From Sphingobacteriaceae bacterium (lineage in GTDB: Bacteria > Bacteroidota > Bacteroidia > Sphingobacteriales > Sphingobacteriaceae): a DNA stretch of 5,297 bases. The stretch covers positions 1 to 5,297 of the forward strand of contig JAIPAN010000101.1 in the NCBI GenBank assembly GCA_021740025.1, written 5' to 3'. Positions 1 to 5,297 of the stretch are shown here, piece after piece. Each line of letters begins with the position of its first letter. The first letter of the stretch is position 1. Both the position numbers and the translations under genes were made by a program. The notes below the pieces were generated by a model. It saw nothing but the letters and a program-made list of their open reading frames with translations, did not search any database and was not told the origin of the DNA.

Positions 1-644
1 GTTGGCACAAAATCGGCATCTTGTACTAAAAAAGAGTCAGCAATAATGTGTAACTCATGCTCCCCAATATGCCGCCCCGTTCCTTCTAAATTAAAATAAC
101 CATGGTGCGTTAAGTTAATGGGCGTGACTTGGTCGGTTTGGGCAGTCATAGTGATGGACAATTCATTTGTTTCGGCTAATTTGAAAGTCAATTGAACATG
201 TACATTTCCGGGGAAACCTTCCTCCCCATCTTTACTCAGGTAGTGCAAAACCACTTCTTGATTACTGCTAGATATCACGTCCCACACCTTTTTGTCAAAA
301 CCCGAATTACCGCCATGTAATTGATGCTTTCCGGCATTGGTACTTACGTGGTATGGTTTCCCGTCAATAACAATTCTTCCATGGGCAATCCTGTTGGCAT
401 AGCGGCCAATTATAGACCCGAAATATGAATTTGTTTGTACGTATTCCGGCAACCAATATTCTTGAATAGTATCAAAACCCAATACTACATCTATCAAGTT
501 TCCTGTTATATCAGGCACCTGAATAGATTGTATAATTCCGCCATAATTACTCAATACAACGGACATTCCCTGGCTATTACGCAGGGTAAAGGCAAATACA
601 TCGGCACCTTGGTGCTGACAGATGAGTTTAGAGGAGTTGTGCAT
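1..644 (-). CDS. galM: Aldose 1-epimerase (galactose mutarotase), C-terminus cut by window edge
   Basis: Interconverts the alpha and beta anomers of aldoses such as galactose and glucose, feeding the Leloir pathway and general sugar use. Reading leftward from the ATG at 644 gives 214 intact codons; the reading frame leaves the window still open, so about 130 residues of a typical 340-380 residue protein are missing. Seen in the sequence: GRYANRIAHG (residues 80-89), the LHGGNSGFDKKVWD block (109-122) with the conserved substrate-binding/catalytic His110, and NLTHHGYFNLEG (177-188) with the second active-site His181. The catalytic general-base Glu of the family lies in the missing C-terminal part. 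The start is the only possible one nearby: an in-frame TAA lies 12 bases upstream and no other start codon falls between. No signal peptide is visible at the N-terminus, unlike many secreted Bacteroidota GalM proteins, so a cytoplasmic location is inferred. The gene is divergent from the SpoU methyltransferase gene. Confidence 0.95.
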   Translation of the reverse strand, partial: MHNSSKLICQHQGADVFAFTLRNSQGMSVVLSNYGGIIQSIQVPDITGNLIDVVLGFDTIQEYWLPEYVQTNSYFGSIIGRYANRIAHGRIVIDGKPYHVSTNAGKHQLHGGNSGFDKKVWDVISSSNQEVVLHYLSKDGEEGFPGNVHVQLTFKLAETNELSITMTAQTDQVTPINLTHHGYFNLEGTGRHIGEHELHIIADSFLVQDADFVP

Positions 645-725
645 AGGTTTAGCGCATTAAAACTAAAGAAAAAATTAGGTTTTAGCTTATTCTGAACAAT
701 TTTTATGCGTTTAGTTAAATCTAAC
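645..725. other. Divergent intergenic region between galM and the SpoU gene
   Basis: This AT-rich stretch must carry the start signals for both flanking genes. For galM, the minus strand shows TAGTTTTA (665 down to 658), seven of eight matches to the Bacteroidota -7 element TAnnTTTG, which would start a transcript roughly 10 bases before the ATG. A similar TAGATTTA lies at 723 down to 716. Neither has a clear TTG at the expected -33 distance, so the galM promoter is only a candidate. No Shine-Dalgarno sequence precedes galM. Confidence 0.4.
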
Positions 726-733
726 TACTTTTG
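726..733 (+). promoter_or_regulatory. Bacteroidota -7 promoter element of the SpoU gene
   Basis: TACTTTTG is an exact match to the Bacteroidota sigma-ABfr -7 consensus TAnnTTTG. The -33 region 20 bases upstream (TTTTATG at 701-707) is only a weak match to TTTG. At the SRP RNA gene in this same window, the equivalent element lies 4-5 bases before the mature RNA end. The same spacing here would start transcription at about 737, the A of the ATG, implying a leaderless or nearly leaderless mRNA. Confidence 0.6.
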
Positions 734-736
734 TGG

Positions 737-1270
737 ATGGCCAAATTAAAACTAGACGAACTGAACCGAGTAAGTATAGCAGATTTTAAAAATCAACAAA
801 AACTGCCCATTGTACTGGTATTGGATGAAGTCCGAAGCTTGCACAATGTAGGTTCTATTTTTAGAACGGCGGATGGTTTTGCCGTGGAAGCAATGGTATT
901 ATGTGGCATTACAGCCCAACCTCCCCACCGAGAAATAGAAAAAACGGCTCTTGGTGCTACCCAATCGGTAGAATGGTCGTATTTTCAAAGCACAGTGGTA
1001 GCCGTACTCGAATTAAAAGCAAAAGGATATAGCGTTTTAGCATTAGAACAAGCTAGTGAAAGTACCAAGCTCACCGATTTTACGCCAACAGCAGATACAA
1101 AATATGCCATCATTTTAGGTAACGAAGTAAATGGAGTAAACGATGAAGTGATGAAACTAGTGGATGGCTGCCTCGAAATACCTCAATTTGGCACCAAACA
1201 CTCGTTTAATGTAGTGGTATCAGCCGGTATTGTACTTTGGGACTTCTTTGCTAAATGGCATAAAAAATAG
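737..1270 (+). CDS. SpoU/TrmH-family tRNA/rRNA 2'-O-methyltransferase
   Basis: Predicted SAM-dependent RNA ribose 2'-O-methyltransferase of the SPOUT (alpha/beta-knot) superfamily, 177 residues, cytoplasmic. The three SpoU motifs are all present: motif 1 in LDEVRSLHNVGSIFRTADG (29-47) with Asn37 and catalytic-type Arg43; motif 2 in ILGNEVNGV (126-134), the start of the SAM-binding knot; and motif 3 in IPQFGTKHSFNVVVSAGI (148-165) with Ser156 and Asn158. The protein consists of little more than the catalytic domain, with no N-terminal L30e-like substrate-binding domain as in RlmB. The target RNA and position therefore cannot be named; TrmL- or TrmH-like tRNA modification is one possibility. 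An in-frame TTG six bases upstream would add only Met-Trp, but it lies inside the -7 promoter element, so the ATG at 737 is preferred. There is no Shine-Dalgarno sequence. The SRP RNA gene follows on the same strand 46 bases after the stop. Confidence 0.93.
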   Translation: MAKLKLDELNRVSIADFKNQQKLPIVLVLDEVRSLHNVGSIFRTADGFAVEAMVLCGITAQPPHREIEKTALGATQSVEWSYFQSTVVAVLELKAKGYSVLALEQASESTKLTDFTPTADTKYAIILGNEVNGVNDEVMKLVDGCLEIPQFGTKHSFNVVVSAGIVLWDFFAKWHKK

Positions 1271-1281
1271 CGCATTCGCTG

Positions 1282-1312
1282 TTGTCAAATCCCTAAAATT
1301 TTCTCACTTTTG
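1282..1312 (+). promoter_or_regulatory. Promoter of the SRP RNA gene (Bacteroidota type)
   Basis: A TTG at 1282-1284 (the -33 element), a 20-base spacer and CACTTTTG at 1305-1312 (seven of eight matches to TAnnTTTG) form a Bacteroidota-type promoter. The predicted start 4-5 bases further on coincides with the first paired base of the SRP RNA at about 1317. Agreement between the two independent signals supports both. Confidence 0.65.
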
Positions 1313-1316
1313 TCGC

Positions 1317-1413
1317 GGGCAAGTCTTTTACGACCAGCTCCCTTTGAACTCCCCCAGGGTGGGAACACAGCAAGGGTAGAAGGTTGTAGCGGTGCGATAA
1401 AAGGTGCTTGCCC
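1317..1413 (+). ncRNA. ffs: Small signal recognition particle RNA (4.5S-like)
   Basis: This RNA binds Ffh (SRP54) to target nascent membrane and secreted proteins to FtsY and the Sec translocon. The diagnostic domain IV is intact: CAGG (1355-1358), GTG (1359-1361), GGAA tetraloop (1362-1365), CAC (1366-1368), AGCA (1369-1372). This is the same arrangement as E. coli CAGG-UCC-GGAA-GGA-AGCA, with a compensated closing stem. The ends pair perfectly (GGGCAAG 1317-1323 with CTTGCCC 1407-1413), and the helix continues with CTTTTA (1325-1330) against TAAAAG (1398-1403) and CGACC (1331-1335) against GGTTG (1382-1386, one G-U pair). At about 97 nt it is a short bacterial form without an Alu domain. 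A T-rich tract follows directly. Exact ends are inferred from pairing. Confidence 0.9.
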
Positions 1414-1439
1414 ATTTTTATCTTTTTAAACTTATTTCT
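1414..1439 (+). promoter_or_regulatory. T-rich SRP RNA 3' flank and possible transaldolase promoter
   Basis: The terminal helix of the SRP RNA is followed by ATTTTTATCTTTTT, so the long RNA hairpin plus this tract could act as an intrinsic terminator. The same tract contains TATCTTTT (1419-1426), seven of eight matches to TAnnTTTG, which would start a transcript about 10 bases before the transaldolase ATG. No TTG lies at the -33 distance. The sequence does not decide between termination with re-initiation and read-through. Confidence 0.35.
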
Positions 1440-2099
1440 ATGAAATTCTTTATCGATACCGCCAATTTAGATCAAATAAAAGAAGCACAAGACCTAGGCA
1501 TTTTAGACGGCGTTACTACCAACCCAAGCTTAATGGCTAAAGAAGGTATTTCTGGCGATGCCAATGTAATTAACCACTACAAAGCTATTTGCGACATTGT
1601 AGACGGTGATGTAAGTGCCGAAGTAATAGCTACTGATTTTGAGAATATGGTAAAAGAAGGTGAACTTTTAGCCGCTTTAAACCCAAAAATTGTGGTAAAA
1701 GTACCCATGATTAAAGATGGGATAAAGGCCATAAAATATTTTAGCTCGAAAGGCATTAAAACAAATTGCACCTTGGTATTTTCTAGCGGTCAAGCCTTGT
1801 TAGCAGCCAAAGCAGGTGCTACCTATGTTTCGCCATTTGTGGGTCGTTTAGATGATATTTCTACCGATGGCATGCAATTGATTGAAGATATCCGCTTAAT
1901 TTATGATAACTACGGCTTTGAAACACAAATTTTAGCTGCTTCAGTTCGTCACCCCATGCACATCATACAATGTGCGCAACTAGGTGCCGATGTAATGACC
2001 GGACCTTTATCAGCCATTTTAGCTTTATTGAAACACCCACTAACCGATAGCGGCTTGGCGCAATTTTTAGCCGATCATGCGAAGGCAGCTGGAAAATAA
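1440..2099 (+). CDS. Transaldolase, small FSA/TalC-like family
   Basis: Predicted to transfer a dihydroxyacetone unit between sugar phosphates (sedoheptulose 7-phosphate plus glyceraldehyde 3-phosphate to erythrose 4-phosphate plus fructose 6-phosphate) in the non-oxidative pentose phosphate pathway. It is 219 residues long, the usual size for the short subfamily, which forms TIM-barrel decamers. Visible: [11 protein letters not shown] with Asp6 (3-13), [13 protein letters not shown] (24-36), VVKVPM with the Schiff-base Lys87 (85-90), [20 protein letters not shown] (108-127) and [11 protein letters not shown] (129-139). Glu61 in AEV and Phe133 occupy the positions that are Gln59 and Tyr131 in E. 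coli fructose-6-phosphate aldolase; Glu and Phe there are typical of transaldolases. The start is the ATG at 1440. A GTG-initiated extension from 1404 would begin inside the SRP RNA and add 12 non-conserved residues. A strong terminator follows. Confidence 0.93.
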   Translation: MKFFIDTANLDQIKEAQDLGILDGVTTNPSLMAKEGISGDANVINHYKAICDIVDGDVSAEVIATDFENMVKEGELLAALNPKIVVKVPMIKDGIKAIKYFSSKGIKTNCTLVFSSGQALLAAKAGATYVSPFVGRLDDISTDGMQLIEDIRLIYDNYGFETQILAASVRHPMHIIQCAQLGADVMTGPLSAILALLKHPLTDSGLAQFLADHAKAAGK

Positions 2100-2120
2100 G
2101 CGATTATACTCATTTGAGAA

Positions 2121-2148
2121 GCCCCGATACCCATCGGGGCTTTTTTTT
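2121..2148 (+). terminator. Intrinsic terminator after the transaldolase gene
   Basis: A perfect 8-bp stem GCCCCGAT (2121-2128) / ATCGGGGC (2133-2140) with a four-base loop is followed by eight T residues. It lies 21 bases past the transaldolase stop and should separate this unit from the downstream transporter gene. Confidence 0.93.
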
Positions 2149-2160
2149 GTGGAAAACCTT

Positions 2161-2194
2161 TTGAACGAAGCAATGGATAGAACTTCTATATTAG
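2161..2194 (+). promoter_or_regulatory. Candidate promoter of the OPT transporter gene
   Basis: Because a strong terminator precedes the gene, a promoter is expected between 2149 and 2214. The best candidate is TTG (2161-2163) with TATATTAG (2187-2194, seven of eight matches to TAnnTTTG). The 23-base spacer is longer than the 20 bases at the SRP RNA promoter, so this is weak. It would give a leader of about 17 bases. No Shine-Dalgarno sequence is visible before the ATG at 2215. Confidence 0.25.
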
Positions 2195-2214
2195 ACTAAC
2201 CATTCATAAAAATT

Positions 2215-4245
2215 ATGTCAGCAAAAGAATTCAAACCCTACGTAGCAGCCAACACCAAAATGGCCGAATTTACGGTAAAATCAATTTTATTAGGCGCACT
2301 ATTTGGCGTTATTTTCGGAGCCGCAACCGTTTATTTAGCTTTAAAAGCCGGCTTAACTGTGTCTGCCTCCATACCGGTAGCAGTATTGGCCATTTCTATC
2401 GGTCGTAAATTTTTCAAAACCACCATTTTAGAAAATAACATCATTCAAACTACGGGCTCAGCTGGCGAATCTATTGCCGCTGGTGTGGTATTTACCCTAC
2501 CCGGATTCTTATTTCTATCGGCAGGTAGCCAGGGTGAAAGCTTTTTCTCCTATTGGCCCATTTTCTTTTTAGCAGCATTAGGAGGCATTTTAGGCACCTT
2601 AATGATGGTTCCATTGCGTAAATCATTAATTGTTGATGAACACGAAAACTTGCCCTACCCAGAAGGAACCGCTTGTGCTTCCGTATTAATTGCTGGCGAA
2701 AAAGGTGGAGATTTTGCAAAAACGGCCTATCAAGGGCTTGCATTTGCTTTTGGCTACGCCATTTTACAAAAAGTGTTCCACGTAATAGCCGAAACACCGG
2801 CCTGGGTAACCAAACAAAGCAATAAATTCTTCCCTTCGGCAACGGTAAATGGCGAAATAACCCCCGAATACATGGGTGTAGGCTATATTATAGGACCTAA
2901 AATTGCCGGAGTATTGGTTGCAGGAGGGGTGTTAGCTTGGTTGGGTTTAATCCCGCTCCTAGCCTCATTGGTTCCGGCAGAAACTACTGCTTTACAACTC
3001 GTTAAGCTTGGTTATTTAAAAGATTTATTAACGCCTGGTGGACCTGGCGGATGGGATCCTACGAGCAAAAGCTTTGCCGATACCGCTTCGGCCATATACC
3101 GAGCTTATGTGCGTCAAATTGGTGCAGGTGCAGTAGCTGCAGGTGGTTTTATAACCTTAATTAAAACCATTCCTACTATCATTTCTTCTTTCAAATCGAG
3201 TTTTGGTTCGATGAATAAGGTGGGCGGAAAAGTACAAGAAGTAAAACGTACTGATCAAGATTTATCGATAAAAACAGTGGTTCTAGGTAGTTTAGCCTTG
3301 GTTATTTTAATGGCCGTATTGCCACAAATACCGGGTGATTCGCTTATTAATAAATTATTAATTGGATTATTGGTTGTAGTCTTTGGTTTCTTCTTTGTAA
3401 CCGTTTCAAGCCGTATTGTGGGCCTCATTGGCTCATCTTCTAATCCCATATCGGGAATGACCATTGCCACTCTAATGGGCACTTGCTTAGTATTTATTAG
3501 CGTAGGTTGGACCGGACATTTATTTGAACCGATGGCTTTGGTAGTTGGCAGTATGATTTGCATTGCAGCAGCCAATGCCGGAGCCACTTCGCAGGATTTA
3601 AAAACAGGTTATATTGTAGGCGCAACACCAAAATACCAACAATTAGCCTTATTTGTAGGAGCCATTGTATCGGCTGTGGTAATTGGTTTGACCCTTTCTA
3701 TCCTAGACCGCCCAACACCAGAAATGATGGCACAGGGCATTCAACACGCTATTGGTACCGATTTGTACCCAGCCCCACAAGGAACGCTTATGGCTACCTT
3801 AATTAAAGGCTTATTATCCTTTAATCTCGATTGGCAATTCGTATTGGTGGGTGTATTCTTATCCATCACCATGGAGTTATGTGGGGTTAAATCGCTTTCA
3901 TTTGCCGTGGGTGCCTATCTCCCACTATCAACCACCCTGCCAATTTTTGCCGGTGGTGCCATTAAAGGTTTAGTAGATATTAAAACCAAAAAGAAAACTG
4001 CTGAAGAGGATGAATTAGGTAAAGGCAGCTTATTTGCCACCGGATTGGTAGCCGGCGGAGCCTTAATGGGTGTAATTTATGCCTTTTTAATGGCCTTCCC
4101 GACTACGGCCGTGCCTGTGAGTAAACTAAATCTGGAAGAAAATTTAGAACATGTTTTAGGTGCAGATGGTTTCCAATTACTCGGTTTCGGCTTCTTCGTG
4201 GTTATGGGATTGGTATTATACCGAATTGCACGGAAAGATGATTAA
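2215..4245 (+). CDS. OPT-family oligopeptide (or metal-chelate) transporter
   Basis: Integral inner-membrane transporter of the OPT superfamily, probably a proton-coupled importer of small peptides or peptide-like metal chelates; the substrate cannot be read from the sequence. It is 676 residues, full length for prokaryotic OPT proteins, with many hydrophobic segments (for example around 22-46, 85-103, 112-133, 221-251, 352-371, 379-405, 418-430, 437-455, 477-497, 541-556, 605-629 and 652-671). Family motifs in order: ENNIIQTTGSAGESIAAG (73-90), LPYPEGTACASVLIAGE (146-162), IGSSSNPISGMTIATLMG (405-422), AGATSQDLKTGYIVGATPKY (455-474) and FAVGAYLPLSTTLPIFAGG (563-581). The LPYPEG block matches the NPYPE-like signature of the family. 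Charged loops lie near 335-350 and 588-604. The short N-terminus before the first segment has no cleavable signal. The gene appears monocistronic, bounded by terminators on both sides. Confidence 0.93.
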   Translation: MSAKEFKPYVAANTKMAEFTVKSILLGALFGVIFGAATVYLALKAGLTVSASIPVAVLAISIGRKFFKTTILENNIIQTTGSAGESIAAGVVFTLPGFLFLSAGSQGESFFSYWPIFFLAALGGILGTLMMVPLRKSLIVDEHENLPYPEGTACASVLIAGEKGGDFAKTAYQGLAFAFGYAILQKVFHVIAETPAWVTKQSNKFFPSATVNGEITPEYMGVGYIIGPKIAGVLVAGGVLAWLGLIPLLASLVPAETTALQLVKLGYLKDLLTPGGPGGWDPTSKSFADTASAIYRAYVRQIGAGAVAAGGFITLIKTIPTIISSFKSSFGSMNKVGGKVQEVKRTDQDLSIKTVVLGSLALVILMAVLPQIPGDSLINKLLIGLLVVVFGFFFVTVSSRIVGLIGSSSNPISGMTIATLMGTCLVFISVGWTGHLFEPMALVVGSMICIAAANAGATSQDLKTGYIVGATPKYQQLALFVGAIVSAVVIGLTLSILDRPTPEMMAQGIQHAIGTDLYPAPQGTLMATLIKGLLSFNLDWQFVLVGVFLSITMELCGVKSLSFAVGAYLPLSTTLPIFAGGAIKGLVDIKTKKKTAEEDELGKGSLFATGLVAGGALMGVIYAFLMAFPTTAVPVSKLNLEENLEHVLGADGFQLLGFGFFVVMGLVLYRIARKDD

Positions 4246-4261
4246 GCAATCCTATTACCCA

Positions 4262-4295
4262 AAAAAAGCCCCTCGTAAATTCAAGGGGCTTTTTT
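4262..4295. terminator. Bidirectional intrinsic terminator between convergent genes
   Basis: GCCCCT (4268-4273) and AGGGGC (4284-4289) form a GC-rich stem around a ten-base loop. It is flanked by A residues on the left (4261-4267) and T residues on the right (4290-4295), so each strand presents a hairpin followed by a T-tract. It can end the OPT transcript on the plus strand and the alr-DUF502 transcript on the minus strand. Confidence 0.9.
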
Positions 4296-4310
4296 GTTAT
4301 AGTACCAATT

Positions 4311-4907
4311 TTAGAGTTGACTAGCTCCGCCAGAAACAACCAATTTCATAGCATCACTAGCACTCATTTTTAAGGGTTTTACTCTGCTGGCGGGTACAAT
4401 AACCAGTTGACCGGCAAAGGAATAGGAATACGGAAAATAAACAGCAACTTCGCCAGGTAGGCCTATTTTTTGAAGATCTTTTTGCGTTAAAAAACCTATT
4501 TTTTTCAATCCCTGTTCGTCTATATCTACCGAAACCGGTTCGTTAAATTTTTTCTCATCGCCTACAAAAGCTTCGGTAAAATCTTTAATTGAACCATAAA
4601 TAAAATTGAAAACCGGAAATCGCTTCAACCAACGATTAAACCAATCGTAAATGGGTTGAGTAATAAAACTAGTAACCACAATACCTGCAAGTAAAATAAG
4701 TACTAACACAGCCAATATCCCCAAACCAGGAATATAAAGCGACTTGCCTGTATTGGGGTTGATCCAGAAAAAATTGCTCAAATTTAGGCTTGCATCTAAT
4801 GCTTGTACACTCCATACCACAAAGTAAATAGCTAAACCAATAGGCAATACAACTAATAATCCTTTTACAAAATAGTTGACTAAAATTTTAAACAGCTTAT
4901 TTATCAT
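4311..4907 (-). CDS. DUF502 family membrane protein
   Basis: A 198-residue integral membrane protein of the DUF502 family, whose molecular function is not established; plant relatives are the COV/LCV proteins. Two membrane segments are visible, at about residues 12-34 and 59-82, joined by a loop. A short amphipathic stretch follows (QPIYDWFNRWLKRFPVFNFI, 84-103), then a soluble C-terminal domain. Family-like features are the IYGSIKDFTEAF block (103-114), PYSYSFAGQLVIVPASRV (159-176) and the C-terminal SASDAMKLVVSGG (182-194). The start at 4907 places the first membrane segment at the expected distance from the N-terminus. The start codon lies only 6 bases past the stop of the alanine racemase gene, so the two are probably cotranscribed, possibly with translational coupling because no Shine-Dalgarno sequence is seen. 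Whether it works in the cell envelope together with Alr is inference only. Confidence 0.88.
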   Translation of the reverse strand: MINKLFKILVNYFVKGLLVVLPIGLAIYFVVWSVQALDASLNLSNFFWINPNTGKSLYIPGLGILAVLVLILLAGIVVTSFITQPIYDWFNRWLKRFPVFNFIYGSIKDFTEAFVGDEKKFNEPVSVDIDEQGLKKIGFLTQKDLQKIGLPGEVAVYFPYSYSFAGQLVIVPASRVKPLKMSASDAMKLVVSGGASQL

Positions 4908-4913
4908 AATTTA

Positions 4914-5297
4914 TTATTCGTAATAATATACTCGTTTTACACGTTGCGAAATACCAGAAAGTACTTCATACGGTATAGTTTGTAATATTTTGGCGATTTC
5001 CTCTACCCTCAATTCATTGTTAAATACAATCACTTCATCGCCTTCAGCCACTATTACACCAGTAACATCTAGCATACACATATCCATACAAATACTGCCA
5101 ATAGTAGGTACCAATTGGCCATTTACCAACATCTTACCTACTCCATTTCCTAAGGCTCTGTCAAAGCCATCGGCATAACCAATTCTAACGGTAGCTACGG
5201 TACCTCCATTGGGTAATTTACCCAAGCGGTTATACCCAATTGTATCTGTTGGTTTAATGGTTTTAAGCTGACTAACTGTAGTTTTTAAGGTGGTTAC
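4914..5297 (-). CDS. alr: Alanine racemase, C-terminal domain (N-terminus cut by window edge)
   Basis: PLP-dependent racemase that makes D-alanine for peptidoglycan. Only the last 127 residues are visible; the frame is open to the right edge, so the true start lies outside. The TTG at 5225 is an internal Leu codon within IGYNRLGKLPNGG, not a start. Visible: the catalytic-base tyrosine in VRIGYADGFDR (Tyr41 of the fragment, equivalent to Tyr265 of Geobacillus Alr), the GSICMDMCMLDVT block (67-79) that contributes Met and Asp to the partner subunit's active site, the GDEVIVF strand (86-92), and the terminal IPYEVLSGISQRVKRVYYYE. The PLP-binding lysine domain is outside the window. In many Bacteroidota, Alr is the C-terminal half of a MurF-Alr fusion; that cannot be tested here. 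The DUF502 gene follows after 6 bases. Confidence 0.95.
   Translation of the reverse strand, partial: VTTLKTTVSQLKTIKPTDTIGYNRLGKLPNGGTVATVRIGYADGFDRALGNGVGKMLVNGQLVPTIGSICMDMCMLDVTGVIVAEGDEVIVFNNELRVEEIAKILQTIPYEVLSGISQRVKRVYYYE

Noticed and set aside
435..695. An 86-codon plus-strand open frame
   Set aside because: It lies antisense to galM, whose frame carries clear family motifs; its translation has no recognisable domain and runs past the galM start into the promoter region.
731..736. TTG start for the SpoU methyltransferase
   Set aside because: The codon falls inside the TAnnTTTG promoter element, and the ATG six bases later gives the N-terminus (MAKLKLDEL) expected for this family.
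1404..1439. N-terminal extension of the transaldolase from a GTG start
   Set aside because: It begins inside the paired 3' end of the SRP RNA. The conserved family N-terminus (MKFFIDTAN) starts at the ATG at 1440.
1577..1771. Minus-strand open frame inside the transaldolase gene
   Set aside because: Shadow frame opposite a strongly conserved coding sequence, with no start signals or recognisable product.
2492..2842. Minus-strand open frame inside the OPT gene
   Set aside because: Antisense shadow. The OPT motifs on the plus strand cover this region, and the predicted product looks like low-complexity basic sequence.
3255..3806. Two overlapping open frames, one on each strand, within the OPT gene
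   Set aside because: Both are alternative-frame readings of the conserved transporter and show no family features.
4990..5178. Plus-strand open frame opposite alr
   Set aside because: Ser/Thr/Pro/Ile-rich antisense translation of the conserved racemase catalytic region.
5223..5225. TTG at 5225 as the start of the racemase gene
   Set aside because: The same frame continues upstream without a stop to the window edge and encodes conserved racemase sequence, so this is an internal Leu codon in a gene cut by the edge.

Overview
The window looks like an ordinary housekeeping segment of a Bacteroidota (Bacteroidetes) chromosome. Evidence for this assignment: AT-rich coding sequence with essentially no Shine-Dalgarno sequences before the starts; promoter-like TAnnTTTG elements (the Bacteroidota -7 consensus) upstream of at least two transcription units; and protein sequences of Bacteroidota flavour, especially the SpoU-family methyltransferase and the alanine racemase C-terminus. 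The genus cannot be fixed from the sequence alone.

Layout. Positions 1-644 (minus strand) hold the N-terminal two thirds of an aldose 1-epimerase (GalM), running off the left edge. A short divergent intergenic region (645-736) separates it from a plus-strand SpoU/TrmH-family RNA 2'-O-methyltransferase (737-1270). It is followed by the small SRP RNA gene (4.5S-like, about 1317-1413) with its own promoter, and 26 bases later by a 219-residue transaldolase of the small FSA/TalC-like family (1440-2099), which ends in a strong intrinsic terminator. Next comes a 676-residue OPT-family transporter (2215-4245). A terminator that reads in both directions (4262-4295) separates it from a convergent minus-strand pair: the C-terminal part of alanine racemase (4914-5297, running off the right edge), then a DUF502 membrane protein (4311-4907) only 6 bases downstream, probably in one operon.

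Functionally the genes are a mixed set: sugar anomer interconversion (GalM), non-oxidative pentose phosphate chemistry (transaldolase), RNA modification (SpoU), membrane protein targeting (SRP RNA), peptide or metal-chelate uptake (OPT) and D-alanine supply for peptidoglycan (Alr). They do not form one obvious pathway. No mobile element, CRISPR array, phage gene, tRNA or rRNA was seen, and I found no convincing sign of an undescribed system. The more notable points are a probable leaderless start for the methyltransferase, active-site residues that identify the small aldolase as a true transaldolase, and a compact SRP RNA gene that a naive start call for the transaldolase would overlap.
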